A stretch of 36,813 bases of DNA, taken from contig CAIKAR010000019.1 in assembly GCA_903825465.1 (NCBI GenBank), positions 1 to 36,813 on the forward strand, read 5' to 3'. The position numbers were made by a program, and so were the translations under genes. How positions within the stretch are numbered: position 1 is the stretch's first letter; every line of letters begins with the position of its first letter. The notes beneath the pieces are model-generated. The model ran no database searches. It worked only from the letters and a program-made list of their open reading frames with translations, and was not told where the DNA came from. Positions 1 to 8,767 of the stretch are shown here, in pieces. The stretch is from an uncultured Hyphomicrobiales bacterium (GTDB lineage Bacteria > Pseudomonadota > Alphaproteobacteria > Rhizobiales > Beijerinckiaceae).

Positions 1-324
1 ATGCTCATCATCGCCATGTCTATCACTCCAAAAACCCCCGCTCGGACGGCAAGGGGCGGGTTCAGAACATGGGTCAAATCTCAGTGGAAATTTGCGGCCC
101 TCCCGGGTCAACTCTCAGTGGAAATCAACAGCGTTGGCGTTGAAGGCGCCGACGACCTGCCAAACGGCGAGAAACAAAGCGGAAACGATCCAAACCATGA
201 TAAGTCCACCTAATCTGTGGACTATATCGAAATTTATATCGTGTCAACGCCTGTGGCCTGCCGCCTGATGCGCGCCACCTTCCGCAATCGGAGAAACAGC
301 GTACCCGGACGGCTCCGCGTGCGG
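1..324. other. Stretch without a supportable gene; IS debris
   Basis: I see no gene here that I can support. The left half holds two copies of an IS21-like terminal repeat, listed separately. The rest is ordinary sequence running into the 3' end of the Rrf2 gene. An open frame covers the first 213 bases, but it runs straight through the repeats and its product resembles no family, so I do not call it. The region is probably the scar of an insertion element whose body lies outside the window or has been lost. Confidence 0.5.
71..125. repeat. Two direct copies of an IS21-like terminal repeat
   Basis: Two 21-base copies lie at 71-91 and 105-125. Both have the form GGGTCA, three variable bases, then CTCAGTGGAAAT; they differ at two of those variable bases. 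IS21-family elements carry multiple internal copies of GGGTCA...TGGAAAT-type repeats near their ends, which are transposase binding sites. No IstA or IstB frame is visible beside them, so this is either one end of an element that continues to the left or a solo remnant. Assignment to IS21 rests on remembered repeat style. Confidence 0.5.
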
Positions 325-780
325 TCAGATGTGGTACATGAGGCTGGCCGGCTCGATCGCCATGGCGCGCATCTCGGCGAGGGTGCGCGTGTCGAGCGTC
401 CGCGCGATGGCGTTGCGCACTTCGGCCATCACGAGGTGCACCGCGCAGCGGCTCTCGTCTTCGCAGTCGTCACAGCGCTGATAATAGTTTTCGCTGGCGC
501 AGCGGATAGGCGCGAGCGGTCCATCAAGCGCGCGCACGATCTGCCCCACGGTGATTTCGTGCGCCGGCCGCGCGAGCATATAGCCGCCGCCTCTGCCCTT
601 TTTCGAGCGGACGAAACCCGCGTTGCGTAGTTCCGCGAAAATCGTGTCCAGGAACTTCTTCGGCACCTCATTGAGATGCGCGACGTCCGAGACGAGCGCC
701 AACCGGCCCGGTTCGAGCCCGGCCAGATGCACCATCGCCTTGAGACCGTATTTTCCCTTGTTTGTCAGCATGCGCGCCAT
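325..780 (-). CDS. Rrf2-family transcriptional regulator, likely Fe-S sensing
   Basis: A 151-residue protein of typical Rrf2 length. Residues 1-75 form the winged helix-turn-helix, including the family's glycine-rich wing (KKGRGGGY, 61-68). Cysteines follow at 94, 103, 106 and 112 (C-x8-C-x2-C-x5-C). Rrf2 proteins such as IscR, NsrR and RirA bind an Fe-S cluster through three cysteines in this region and sense iron, NO or redox state. The spacing here is not the IscR pattern (C-x5-C-x5-C-x2-H), so the signal sensed cannot be named. The ATG at 780 is used; a second ATG three codons in is an equally possible start, and no strong ribosome site decides. It stands alone between IS remnants, so its targets are not evident from context. 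Confidence 0.85.
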   Translation of the reverse strand: MARMLTNKGKYGLKAMVHLAGLEPGRLALVSDVAHLNEVPKKFLDTIFAELRNAGFVRSKKGRGGGYMLARPAHEITVGQIVRALDGPLAPIRCASENYYQRCDDCEDESRCAVHLVMAEVRNAIARTLDTRTLAEMRAMAIEPASLMYHI

Positions 781-950
781 GTGTGGAAATGTGAGCGGCA
801 GGATAGCGCATCGGTTCGTCGGATACGACCGCCGCGGACCCCGTCAAGGATAATCACTACCACTTAATCACGCGCGGCCCTCCCTGCGCCTGAAGCGGCT
901 GAAGCAACCCAGGTGTCAATCGGCTGGAAATTGGCTTTGACGCGATTTTG

Positions 951-1088
951 GCGAAGGACCCATCCAAAACCCCGATCCGCTCGTTGTTCAAATGGTTCGA
1001 CCGCCACAACGAGCTTCACCCACACCAAGCGCTGGGATATCGTTCACCGCGCGAGTTTATCGCCCAAACGTCAACCGCGAAGAACTGA
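951..1088 (+). pseudogene. IS3-family transposase (OrfB) C-terminal remnant
   Basis: Reading codons from 951 to the TGA at 1086-1088 gives the C-terminal tail typical of IS3-family integrase-type transposases: WFDRHNELHPHQALGYRSP followed by REFI (family consensus WF..YN..HPH.ALGYRSPREF). Only about 45 residues remain. The catalytic DDE core and OrfA are absent and there is no start codon, so this is a dead fragment. The bases just after it (about 1094-1113) resemble an IS3 terminal end. Insertion just ahead of the next gene may have affected that gene's promoter. Confidence 0.75.
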
Positions 1089-1181
1089 GCCCATGTCCGG
1101 AATGAGGGGCTGCAACGCGATGACCAGCCGGGAAACACAGATCCGCCAACTCTAGAAAACAGACAAACGGGAGGAAGCGAG

Positions 1182-2276
1182 ATGAGCGAACGTGGGCAAA
1201 GAGGACGCCGCGGCCTGACGGGCGCTGGGTTGACCGCGCTATCGCTCAGCATCGTTTTTAACGTGGCGACGATGGCGTCGATCAGCGTCGTCGCGGCCGA
1301 AACGGAGGGTCCAGTCTCGTTTGAAGGCAAGACGATCACCGTCGATGTTTCCACCACGCCGGGAGGCGGATATGATTTCTATGCCCGCCTCCTCGCGCGT
1401 TATCTGCCGCGGCACCTCGCGGGAGCGCCAGCCATCGTGGTGCGCAACGTGCCTGGGGCCGGCGGCATTGTGCTCGCCAACAATCTCTACAATCTGGCGC
1501 CCAAGGACGGCACGGAGATCGCCGCCTTCGAAGGCGGCACGCCTTTCACCTCGTTCCTCAACGGAGCGTCGGTGAAATTCGACGCCGCGAAATTTGGCTG
1601 GCTTGGCAGCCTGGACAAGTTCGTGCCCATGGTCCTGACGTGGGCGACCAAACCAATCTACAGCTTCGAAGATCTGAAAACGACGGAAATGTCCGTGGGC
1701 GGGTCGGGGGCCGGTTCAAGCACGTCTGGCTATCCCTACGCGCTAAACGCTTTCCTGGGCACCCGGATCAAGGTCATCAACGGCTATCCCGGCAGCGCCG
1801 AGGTCGCGTTGGCGCTCGAACGCGGCGAACTGGATGGCTACTCGAGCTGGTGCTGGGATTGCCTCAAGCGCGAAAAACCCCAGTGGCTGGCGGACAAGAA
1901 AGTGCGCGTCCTGCTCCAGCTCTCCTTCGACGGCGATCCCGAGTTGACAGCCATGGGCGTGCCCACCATGCGCGACGTCGTGAAGACCGAAGAACAGGCG
2001 AAAATGATGAGCATCGTTTTGGCCGCCGCGAATTTTGGCCGTCCCTTCGCCGCGCCGCCCGGCCTCGCGCCCCCCGTTCTCGCCGAATGGCGCCGGGCGT
2101 TCGAAGCAACCGCTCGCGATCCCGGCCTTCTCGCGGAATTGAAGGCGGCCAACGGCTCGATCCGCTTCGCCGCGCCGGACGTTATCGAGAAGCTGCTGGC
2201 AACCGTCGACACGCTTGACGCGCCTACCCTGGCGCGCCTTCAGGCCGCATATTCGGGAAGCGGACAAGAGAGGTGA
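1182..2276 (+). CDS. TctC/Bug-type periplasmic solute-binding protein (1)
   Basis: A 364-residue exported protein. An N-terminal basic and hydrophobic segment with an A-x-A-like end near residue 39 serves as signal peptide. It is followed by the family block FEGKTITVDVSTTPGGGYDF (47-66), in which TctC-like proteins grip a carboxylate, and by NVPGAGGIVLANNLY. TctC/Bug proteins deliver carboxylates to TctA/TctB permeases or act as sensors. No TctA or TctB gene lies in the window, so this is an orphan binding protein. GGGAGG sits about six bases before the ATG. It is related to the protein at 13795-14820, which has the same opening block. The ligand cannot be told from sequence. Confidence 0.8.
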   Translation: MSERGQRGRRGLTGAGLTALSLSIVFNVATMASISVVAAETEGPVSFEGKTITVDVSTTPGGGYDFYARLLARYLPRHLAGAPAIVVRNVPGAGGIVLANNLYNLAPKDGTEIAAFEGGTPFTSFLNGASVKFDAAKFGWLGSLDKFVPMVLTWATKPIYSFEDLKTTEMSVGGSGAGSSTSGYPYALNAFLGTRIKVINGYPGSAEVALALERGELDGYSSWCWDCLKREKPQWLADKKVRVLLQLSFDGDPELTAMGVPTMRDVVKTEEQAKMMSIVLAAANFGRPFAAPPGLAPPVLAEWRRAFEATARDPGLLAELKAANGSIRFAAPDVIEKLLATVDTLDAPTLARLQAAYSGSGQER

Positions 2277-2353
2277 GCCATGGACGGCTCTCGGCTCGGT
2301 GGCGGCAAGGCCAAGCCGACGAGCGCCCGAGGCGGATTCAGGCGGAGTTGGAC

Positions 2354-3037
2354 CTAGCCGCCGGCGCGATGCGGGGCGACTTGAGCGAGTTGCTCGAAAG
2401 CGTCCTCGACAAGGCTGACATGCCGCAGCATGGCCGCATGCGCCGTGGCCGCGTCGCCGCGCAGCACCGCCTTGACCACCGCGTCATGCTCGCCGTGTGA
2501 GAGCGTCAGGCGCCCGGGCGCGCGGAATTGCGCGCGTCGAAATGGCGATAGTCGCCGTCGCAGTCCGGTGGCGATGTCGGAGATCACGGCGTTGTTGGCG
2601 CCGGCGTAGATCATCGTGTGAAAGGCGACGTTGGCCTCGGCGTAGACGGCTTCCTCGTTGCGCGCCGCTGTCTCGCCCATCCGCTCGTGCAGCGCTTCAA
2701 GCCGCCGCCGCTCAATCGGCGTCATGCTGATCGCCGCGAGCCGGGCGCAGGTCGCCTCGATCTCGCCCATGGCGACGAACAGGGTTTCAAGCTGCCTCGA
2801 CGTGACATGCGACACGGAGGCGCCACGCCGGGGCTTGGCGTCGATGAGACCCGTGGCGGCGAGCTGTCGCAGCGCCTCCCGAACCGGCGTGCGCGACACG
2901 CCATAGCGCGCGGCCAGGCCCGCTTCATCGAGGCGCGAGCCAGGCGCGAGGTCGCCCGCGAGGATCGCGTCGGCGATCTCGCCGGCGAGCCGCTCGGCGC
3001 GTGTGATACCCTTCGTGTCAGTCATCTCTGGGCGCAT
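2354..3037 (-). CDS. GntR-family regulator, FadR/FCD subfamily
   Basis: A 227-residue protein with an N-terminal winged helix-turn-helix (about 13-75; LAARYGVSRTPVREALRQLA is the recognition region) and a C-terminal all-helical FCD ligand domain. The FCD metal-binding residues appear as N136, H140, H184 and H206. FCD regulators usually repress an adjacent catabolic or transport operon and are released by a small carboxylate. It is transcribed divergently from the ABC importer beginning at 3183, and the shared region holds a perfect palindrome, so control of that importer is the simplest reading. An internal ATG at residue 5 (3025) is an alternative start. The downstream neighbour, the TctC-like gene, converges on it. 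Confidence 0.88.
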   Translation of the reverse strand: MRPEMTDTKGITRAERLAGEIADAILAGDLAPGSRLDEAGLAARYGVSRTPVREALRQLAATGLIDAKPRRGASVSHVTSRQLETLFVAMGEIEATCARLAAISMTPIERRRLEALHERMGETAARNEEAVYAEANVAFHTMIYAGANNAVISDIATGLRRRLSPFRRAQFRAPGRLTLSHGEHDAVVKAVLRGDAATAHAAMLRHVSLVEDAFEQLAQVAPHRAGG

Positions 3038-3137
3038 GTGTACGATTTTCCATCGGCTTCATTTGTATAAAAACAATGCAACGCCGCCCTCAATTTTAGC
3101 CACGGAATCCCGAAATTTGAGCATACGACTCCGACAA

Positions 3138-3149
3138 ATTGCATGCAAT
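3138..3149. promoter_or_regulatory. Candidate GntR operator: palindrome ATTGCATGCAAT
   Basis: A perfect 12-base palindrome lies 33 bases before the importer start. The half-site ATGCAA recurs at 3076-3081 and 3163-3168 within the same 145-base divergent region. FCD-type GntR regulators commonly bind short AT-rich palindromes of this size placed between the regulator and its target. The link to the neighbouring GntR protein is inference. Confidence 0.5.
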
Positions 3150-3182
3150 AAATAACAACCACATGCAACCTAGGAGCGCGCG

Positions 3183-4808
3183 ATGAAGCGGCGAGACTTC
3201 CTTAAATCAACGGTGGCCACGGCCGCCGTCTCCGCGGGGGGCGTTCCGGCGCCCGCCATCTGGTCGTCCGCCAAGGCTCAGTCGCGCGCCGAGACGCTGC
3301 TCATCGTCTCCGAGAGCGGGCCGAACAATCTCGACATTCACGGCGTCGGGACCAACGTGCCGGGCTACGAGGCGTCGTGGAATTGTTACGACCGGCTCAT
3401 CAGCCACGAGATGAAGGAGGGTCCGAACGGCGTTCCCTATTACGATCGCGACAAGTTCAAACCCGAACTCGCCGAAGACATGAACGTCGGCGATATGTCG
3501 GCGACCTTCAAATTGAAAAAGAACGCCGTCTTCCACGATGGAACGCCCGTCACGGCGAAGGACGTGAAATGGTCGCTCGACCGCGCGGTGACGGTGGGCG
3601 GCTTTCCGACATTCCAGATGAAGGCCGGCTCGCTCGAAAAGCCGGAGCAGTTCGTCGTTGTCGACGATCGGACGATCCGGGTCGATTTTATTCGCAAGGA
3701 TCGGCTGACCATTCCCGATCTCGCTGTCATCGTGCCCTGTGTCGTCAACTCGGAACTCGTGAAAAAACACGCGACGGCCGAGGATCCGTGGGGCCTCGAA
3801 TACACCAAGCAGAATGTGGCGGGTTCCGGCGCCTACAAGATCGCCAAGTGGACGCCGGGCGTCGATGTGACCTTCGAGCGGAACGAGGCCTGGACCGGCG
3901 GCCCCATGCCCAAGGTGCGTCGCGTGATTTGGCGCGTCGTGCCATCCGCGGGCAACAGGCGCGCCCTGCTTGAGCGCGGCGACGCCGATATTTCCTACGA
4001 CCTGCCGAACAAGGACTTCGTCGAGCTCAAGAACGACGGCAAGCTGTCGATCGTCTCGACGCCGTATTCGAACGGCATCCAATATATCGGCATGAATGTG
4101 ACGAAGCCGCCCTTCGACAACGTCAAGGTGCGGCAGGCGGTGGCCTACGCCTTGCCATATCAAAAGATCATGGACGCGGTGATGTTCGGCCTGTCGAAGC
4201 CGATGTTTGGCGCCGCGGCCGACGCGCCGACCGAAGTGGCCTGGCCGCAGGCGCATAAATACAACACCGACCTCGCCAAGGCGCGTCAATTATTGGCGGA
4301 AGCGGGCTATCCCAATGGATTCGAGACCACGATTTCCTTCGATCTCGGCTTCGCCGGCATCAACGAGCCGCTATGCGTTTTGGCGCAGGAAAGCCTCCAG
4401 CAAATCGGCGTCAAGACGACGATCAACAAGGTGCCCGGCGCCAACTGGCGCACCGAGTTGAACAAGAAGGAAATGCCGCTGTTCACCAACGTCTTCTCCG
4501 GCTGGCTCGACTATCCCGAGTATTTTTTCTTCTGGTGCTACGATGGCCAGAATTCGGTCTTCAACACGATGAGCTATCAAAATCCCGCGATGGACAAGCT
4601 GATCGCCGGCGCGCGCGCGGCCGCCGCGACGGGCGACAAGCCGACCTACGACAAGGATGTGCGCGGCTTCGTCGATCTCGCCTTCGCGGACGCGCCGCGG
4701 GTGCCGCTGTTCCAGCCCTATGTCAACGTCGCCATGCAGAAGAACGTGTCCGGCTATCAATATTGGTTCCATCGCCGGCTCGATTACCGGGCGTTGGTCA
4801 AGGCCTGA
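3183..4808 (+). CDS. Family-5 (DppA/OppA-like) ABC solute-binding protein, Tat-exported
   Basis: A 541-residue periplasmic binding protein. It opens with a twin-arginine signal (MKRRDFLKS, R3-R4) and a hydrophobic stretch ending near residue 33, so it is exported folded by the Tat system. The mature part has the family-5 layout: HDGTPVTAKDVKWSLDRA (substrate-site loop), then GSGAYKI and RQAVAYAL, conserved marks of peptide, nickel and opine binders. AGGAG precedes the ATG. It is the first gene of a complete importer with the permeases and ATPase that follow. Substrates in this family include di- and oligopeptides, nickel, glutathione and opines; sequence alone does not choose between them. 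Likely controlled by the divergent GntR gene. Confidence 0.9.
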   Translation: MKRRDFLKSTVATAAVSAGGVPAPAIWSSAKAQSRAETLLIVSESGPNNLDIHGVGTNVPGYEASWNCYDRLISHEMKEGPNGVPYYDRDKFKPELAEDMNVGDMSATFKLKKNAVFHDGTPVTAKDVKWSLDRAVTVGGFPTFQMKAGSLEKPEQFVVVDDRTIRVDFIRKDRLTIPDLAVIVPCVVNSELVKKHATAEDPWGLEYTKQNVAGSGAYKIAKWTPGVDVTFERNEAWTGGPMPKVRRVIWRVVPSAGNRRALLERGDADISYDLPNKDFVELKNDGKLSIVSTPYSNGIQYIGMNVTKPPFDNVKVRQAVAYALPYQKIMDAVMFGLSKPMFGAAADAPTEVAWPQAHKYNTDLAKARQLLAEAGYPNGFETTISFDLGFAGINEPLCVLAQESLQQIGVKTTINKVPGANWRTELNKKEMPLFTNVFSGWLDYPEYFFFWCYDGQNSVFNTMSYQNPAMDKLIAGARAAAATGDKPTYDKDVRGFVDLAFADAPRVPLFQPYVNVAMQKNVSGYQYWFHRRLDYRALVKA

Positions 4809-4910
4809 TCGAAAGCCGTCAAGCGCGCCCGCCTGGCGCGCTTCCCGCATCCGCTTCATCGCGGTTGAACGTGTCGCAAGGGCGCGTTCGCCGCCGCCGC
4901 GAGGTCAGAC

Positions 4911-5924
4911 ATGCTGAAGACGATCGGCGACCGCATCCTGACGACGATCCCCGCGTTGATCGGCGTGGTGCTCGTCAGCTTCCTGCTCACCCGCGTGCTG
5001 CCGGGCGACACCGCCGCTTATTTCGCCGGGCCGGCGGCGACGCCGCAGGCCATCGCCGAGGTGAAGGCGAAGCTCGGCCTCGACAAGCCGCTGCCGGAGC
5101 AATTCGCCAAATACGTCGTCGATCTCGCGCATGGGGATCTCGGCCAGTCGCTGACCACGGGGCAACCGGTCCTCGCCGATCTCACCTCGCGTCTGCCGGC
5201 CTCGGCGGAGCTGACCCTGTTCGGACTGATCCTTTCGCTGGTCATCGCGATTCCGCTCGGCGTCGTCGCGGCGGTGCGCCAGGGCTCGGCGGTCGATCAT
5301 ATCTGCCGCGTGGTCGTGACGGCGGGCGTGTCGCTGCCGGTTTTCTTCACCGGGCTGATCCTCGTTTATGTGTTCTACTTCATCTTGCAATGGTCGCCCG
5401 CGCCGCTCGGCCGCATCGATGTTTTCGCGACGACGCCGCCGACGGTCACGGGCTTCTATCTCATCGACAGCCTCGTCGTCGGCGACTACGAGGCGTTCCG
5501 CTCGGCGCTGTCGCAGATGCTGCTGCCCGGCGTCACCCTGGCGATTTTTTCGCTCGCGCCCATCGCGCGGATCACGCGCGCTTCGATGATCTCGGCGCTG
5601 TCGGCGGAATTCACGCGCACCGCGAAGGCGTCGGGGCTCAGTCCGCGGCGGGTGATCGTGACCTACGCGCTGCGCAACGCCCTGCTGCCCGTGGTGACGA
5701 CGCTGGGCATGGTGTTTTCGTTCCTGCTGGGCGCCAACGTGCTCGTCGAGAAGGTGTTCGCCTGGCCCGGCGTCGGCTCCTACGCGGTGGAGGCGTTGAT
5801 CGCGTCGGATTTCGCGCCGGTGCAGGGCTTCGTGCTGGCGATGGCGATCATCTACGTCGTTCTCAATCTCCTGATCGATCTCGCCTATGGTGTCATCGAT
5901 CCCCGCGTCAGGATGTCCTCATGA
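4911..5924 (+). CDS. ABC importer permease, DppB/OppB type
   Basis: A 337-residue inner-membrane protein with an N-terminal membrane segment (about 9-30) followed by a periplasmic loop containing the PGD...Y family mark, then five more hydrophobic segments. The cytoplasmic EAA loop that docks the ATPase is around EFTRTAKASGLSPRRVIVTY. DppB-type permeases form half of the channel for family-5 binding proteins. It lies 102 bases after the binding-protein gene. Its stop overlaps the next permease's start by four bases (ATGA), indicating translational coupling. Confidence 0.93.
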   Translation: MLKTIGDRILTTIPALIGVVLVSFLLTRVLPGDTAAYFAGPAATPQAIAEVKAKLGLDKPLPEQFAKYVVDLAHGDLGQSLTTGQPVLADLTSRLPASAELTLFGLILSLVIAIPLGVVAAVRQGSAVDHICRVVVTAGVSLPVFFTGLILVYVFYFILQWSPAPLGRIDVFATTPPTVTGFYLIDSLVVGDYEAFRSALSQMLLPGVTLAIFSLAPIARITRASMISALSAEFTRTAKASGLSPRRVIVTYALRNALLPVVTTLGMVFSFLLGANVLVEKVFAWPGVGSYAVEALIASDFAPVQGFVLAMAIIYVVLNLLIDLAYGVIDPRVRMSS

Positions 5925-6835
5925 GCGCCCCCGCCGCGGCCGATGGCGCGCCATCGGGCCAACAGCGTCCGAAGGGACGGTTCGCCGAAACCCTCTCGCA
6001 CGCGCGCCATATCATCGGCGAAAACCCGGTGACGGGCCTGTCCTTCGCGCTGTTCGCGCTGCTGTTGTTGTGCGCTGTGTTCGGGCCGCTGCTGTCGCCT
6101 TATGATCCGCTGGCGAGCGACACGGTGGCGGCGCTGAAGCCGCCGTCGGCCCACCATTGGTTTGGCACCGACCAACTGGGCCGCGATATTCTCAGCCGCG
6201 TGCTCGTCGCCACGCGTCTCGACATGTTGATCGCCATCCTGTCCGTCGCGCTGGTTTTTTTCGCCGGCGGCCTCGCGGGCGTCGCGGGCGTCGCGGCGGG
6301 TTTCTTTGGCGGTTGGACCGACCGGATCGTCGGGCGCGTCTCCGACACGATCATGGCGTTTCCGCTGTTCGTTCTCGCCATGGGCATCGTCGCGGCGCTC
6401 GGCAACACCGTGACCAACATCGTCATCACCACCGCGATCATCAATTTTCCGCTCTACACGCGCATCGTCCGCGCCGAGGCCAACGTCCGGCGCAACGCCG
6501 GCTACGTGCTCGCCGCCCGACTGACGGGCAACAGCGACACGCGCATCGCGCTGACGACGATCCTGCCCAACATCCTGCCGATCATGGTTGTGCAGATGTC
6601 GTTGACGATGGGCTACGCCATTCTCAACGCGGCGGGGTTGTCGTTCATCGGGCTGGGCGTTCGGCCGCCGGCGGCCGAATGGGGAATCATGGTGGCCGAG
6701 GGCTCCGCCTTCATCGTTTCCGGCGAATGGTGGATCGCGCTGTTTCCGGGCCTCGCGCTCATGCTCGCGGTGTTCTGCTTCAACCTCGTCGGCGACGGCC
6801 TGCGCGACATCGTCGATCCGCTGCGACGCACATAG
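5921..6835 (+). CDS. ABC importer permease, DppC/OppC type
   Basis: A 304-residue membrane protein, second half of the channel. The chosen ATG overlaps the stop of the preceding permease. The frame is open far upstream, but those codons are an antisense-like shadow of the binding-protein gene and are not family-like. The family hallmarks are the N-terminal FGPLLSPYDP region, HHWFGTDQLGRDILSRVL (the DppC signature) and an EAA loop at NAGYVLAARLTGNSDTRI. About six hydrophobic segments are visible. The gene ends 10 bases before the ATPase gene. Confidence 0.93.
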   Translation: MSAPAAADGAPSGQQRPKGRFAETLSHARHIIGENPVTGLSFALFALLLLCAVFGPLLSPYDPLASDTVAALKPPSAHHWFGTDQLGRDILSRVLVATRLDMLIAILSVALVFFAGGLAGVAGVAAGFFGGWTDRIVGRVSDTIMAFPLFVLAMGIVAALGNTVTNIVITTAIINFPLYTRIVRAEANVRRNAGYVLAARLTGNSDTRIALTTILPNILPIMVVQMSLTMGYAILNAAGLSFIGLGVRPPAAEWGIMVAEGSAFIVSGEWWIALFPGLALMLAVFCFNLVGDGLRDIVDPLRRT

Positions 6836-6845
6836 GAGCCTGGCC

Positions 6846-8531
6846 ATGTCAGCCGTTCAACTCCTCGACGTTCGCGATCTCACGGTCGAGTTCGCCACCC
6901 GGCGCGGCGTCGTTCAGGCGGTTCGCAAGGTCGACCTCTCGGTCGGCAAGGGCGAGACCATTGGCGTCGTCGGCGAATCCGGGTCGGGAAAATCGGTGAC
7001 GTCCTACGCCGTCATGCGCATTCTCGATCGCGCGGGGCGCGTCGCCGGCGGCAGCGTCAGCTTCTCCGGCCTGGACCTATTGACGGCGTCCGAGGCCGAC
7101 ATGCGCGATCTGCGCGGCCGGGAGATGTCGATGATCTTCCAGAATCCGCGCGCCGCGCTCAATCCGATCCGCGGCGTCGGCCGGCAGATCGAGGATGTGT
7201 TGCGCCAGCACGCGCAGGCGGGCTCCGACGACGCGCGCCGCAAGGCGATCGAGGCGTTGACGCAGGTGCGGATCGCGCGGCCGGAGGAGCGCTACAACGC
7301 CTATCCCTTCGAACTGTCCGGCGGCATGTGTCAACGCGTCGTCATCGCGCTGGCGCTCGCCTGTCAGCCGCGCTTGCTGATCGCGGATGAGCCGACGACC
7401 GGCCTCGACGTCACCACGCAGAAGGCGGTGATGGATCTCATCGTCGATCTGACCCGCGAGCGCGGCATGTCGACGATCCTCATCACCCACGATCTCGGCC
7501 TCGCCGCGGCCTATTGCGACCGCGTCATCGTCATGGAAAAGGGCGAGGTGGTCGAGAGCGCCCTGTCGTCGACGATCTTCGGCAATCCGTCGCACGCCTA
7601 CACGCGCAAGCTGATGCGGGCGACGCCAAGGCCCGGAATCACGCTGCGCGATCTCCTGCCCGAGGGCGAGGCGACGCCGTTGCCGCCGCCCGTTCCCGCT
7701 GGCGAGGCGCTGCTCTCGGTCGAGGGTCTCGTGAAGGAATATCCGCGACAGGGCGCCAGCCGGTTCATGGCGAAGCTGTTTCGCAAGGACGTGGCCGACG
7801 CCGCCCCCTTCCGCGCCGTTGACGGTTTATCCTTCGAGGTGCGGCGTGGCGAGAGCGTCGGGCTCGTGGGGGAATCCGGTTGCGGCAAGTCCACCACCTC
7901 GACGATTGTCATGCGGCTGCTCGACCCGACGGCGGGCCGCATTCTGTTCGGCGGGCAAGACATCGGCGCCATTCCGGCGCGCGATTTCGCGCGTCATCCG
8001 CTGCGCGCGAAGATCCAGATGGTGTTCCAGGATCCCACGGACAGCCTCAATCCGCGTCACACCGCGGGCCGCGCCATCGCCGATCCCATCCTCCGCCTTG
8101 GCGGCTTGCGCGGCGGGCGGACGGTGCGGACGCGTTGCGAGGATTTGGCGACCCTGGTCGGCCTGCCCACGGACTTGCTCGACCGGTTCCCGCATCAGCT
8201 GTCCGGGGGCCAGAAGGCGCGCGTCGGCATCGCCCGCGCCATCGCGCTTGATCCAGACCTGGTGATCCTGGACGAGCCGACCGCGGCTCTCGACGTGTCG
8301 GTGCAGGCGATCGTGCTGAACCTGCTCGCGGACCTCAAGGCGAAGCTCGGCATGAGCTACCTCTTCGTCAGTCACGATCTGCATGTCGTGCGGTTGCTGT
8401 GCGACCGGGTGATCGTCATGAAGACGGGCCAGATCGTCGAGCAGGGAAGCGCCGCGGACGTCATCGACACGCCGCGGCACGCCTACACACGCGAACTCGT
8501 CGCCGCGATTCCGCATCCACCGACGTCCTGA
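6846..8531 (+). CDS. Fused double ABC ATPase (DppD-DppF type)
   Basis: A 561-residue protein with two complete nucleotide-binding domains. Domain one has Walker A GESGSGKS (43-50), signature LSGG (157-160) and Walker B LLIADEP (177-183). Domain two has Walker A GESGCGKS (342-349), signature LSGGQ (452-456) and Walker B LVILDEP (472-478). Each domain carries the C-terminal oligopeptide-type extension after its core. In many bacteria these are two proteins (DppD and DppF); fusion, as in GsiA, is common in alphaproteobacteria. It powers the importer encoded by the three preceding genes. AGGAG lies before the ATG. Confidence 0.95.
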   Translation: MSAVQLLDVRDLTVEFATRRGVVQAVRKVDLSVGKGETIGVVGESGSGKSVTSYAVMRILDRAGRVAGGSVSFSGLDLLTASEADMRDLRGREMSMIFQNPRAALNPIRGVGRQIEDVLRQHAQAGSDDARRKAIEALTQVRIARPEERYNAYPFELSGGMCQRVVIALALACQPRLLIADEPTTGLDVTTQKAVMDLIVDLTRERGMSTILITHDLGLAAAYCDRVIVMEKGEVVESALSSTIFGNPSHAYTRKLMRATPRPGITLRDLLPEGEATPLPPPVPAGEALLSVEGLVKEYPRQGASRFMAKLFRKDVADAAPFRAVDGLSFEVRRGESVGLVGESGCGKSTTSTIVMRLLDPTAGRILFGGQDIGAIPARDFARHPLRAKIQMVFQDPTDSLNPRHTAGRAIADPILRLGGLRGGRTVRTRCEDLATLVGLPTDLLDRFPHQLSGGQKARVGIARAIALDPDLVILDEPTAALDVSVQAIVLNLLADLKAKLGMSYLFVSHDLHVVRLLCDRVIVMKTGQIVEQGSAADVIDTPRHAYTRELVAAIPHPPTS

Positions 8532-8547
8532 CGCCGTGTGGTGGAAG

Positions 8548-8572
8548 ATCGCGGAGCCGCGATTTCCGACCC
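8548..8572 (+). terminator. Candidate terminator after the ABC importer operon
   Basis: A hairpin with stem ATCGCG/CGCGAT and a four-base loop lies 17 bases after the ATPase stop. It is followed by TTTCC and, after a GC-rich spacer, TTTTTCC at about 8581. The stem is short and the T run is interrupted, so this is a weak candidate. Confidence 0.35.
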
Positions 8573-8767
8573 GCCCCCGAGTTTTTCCTCCAATGGGATT
8601 TAGACTTCGGCCTTTCAGAGGACGGAGCCATGAGGCGAGCGCGGTTCCCCGAGCCGTCACGGCCGCAAATGACTCGGCGCTCGCTGTTCGGCGGGCTTTG
8701 TGGTTGAAGGGGCCGGCGTTCGCCGCCCCGCCCGGCGAAACGCCCGCGGCCGCCAGCAAGGGAACCC

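Noticed and set aside
4373-6835. An 820-codon protein ending in the DppC permease
   Set aside because: Codons before 5921 are out-of-frame readings of the binding protein and DppB genes. The true permease start overlaps the DppB stop.
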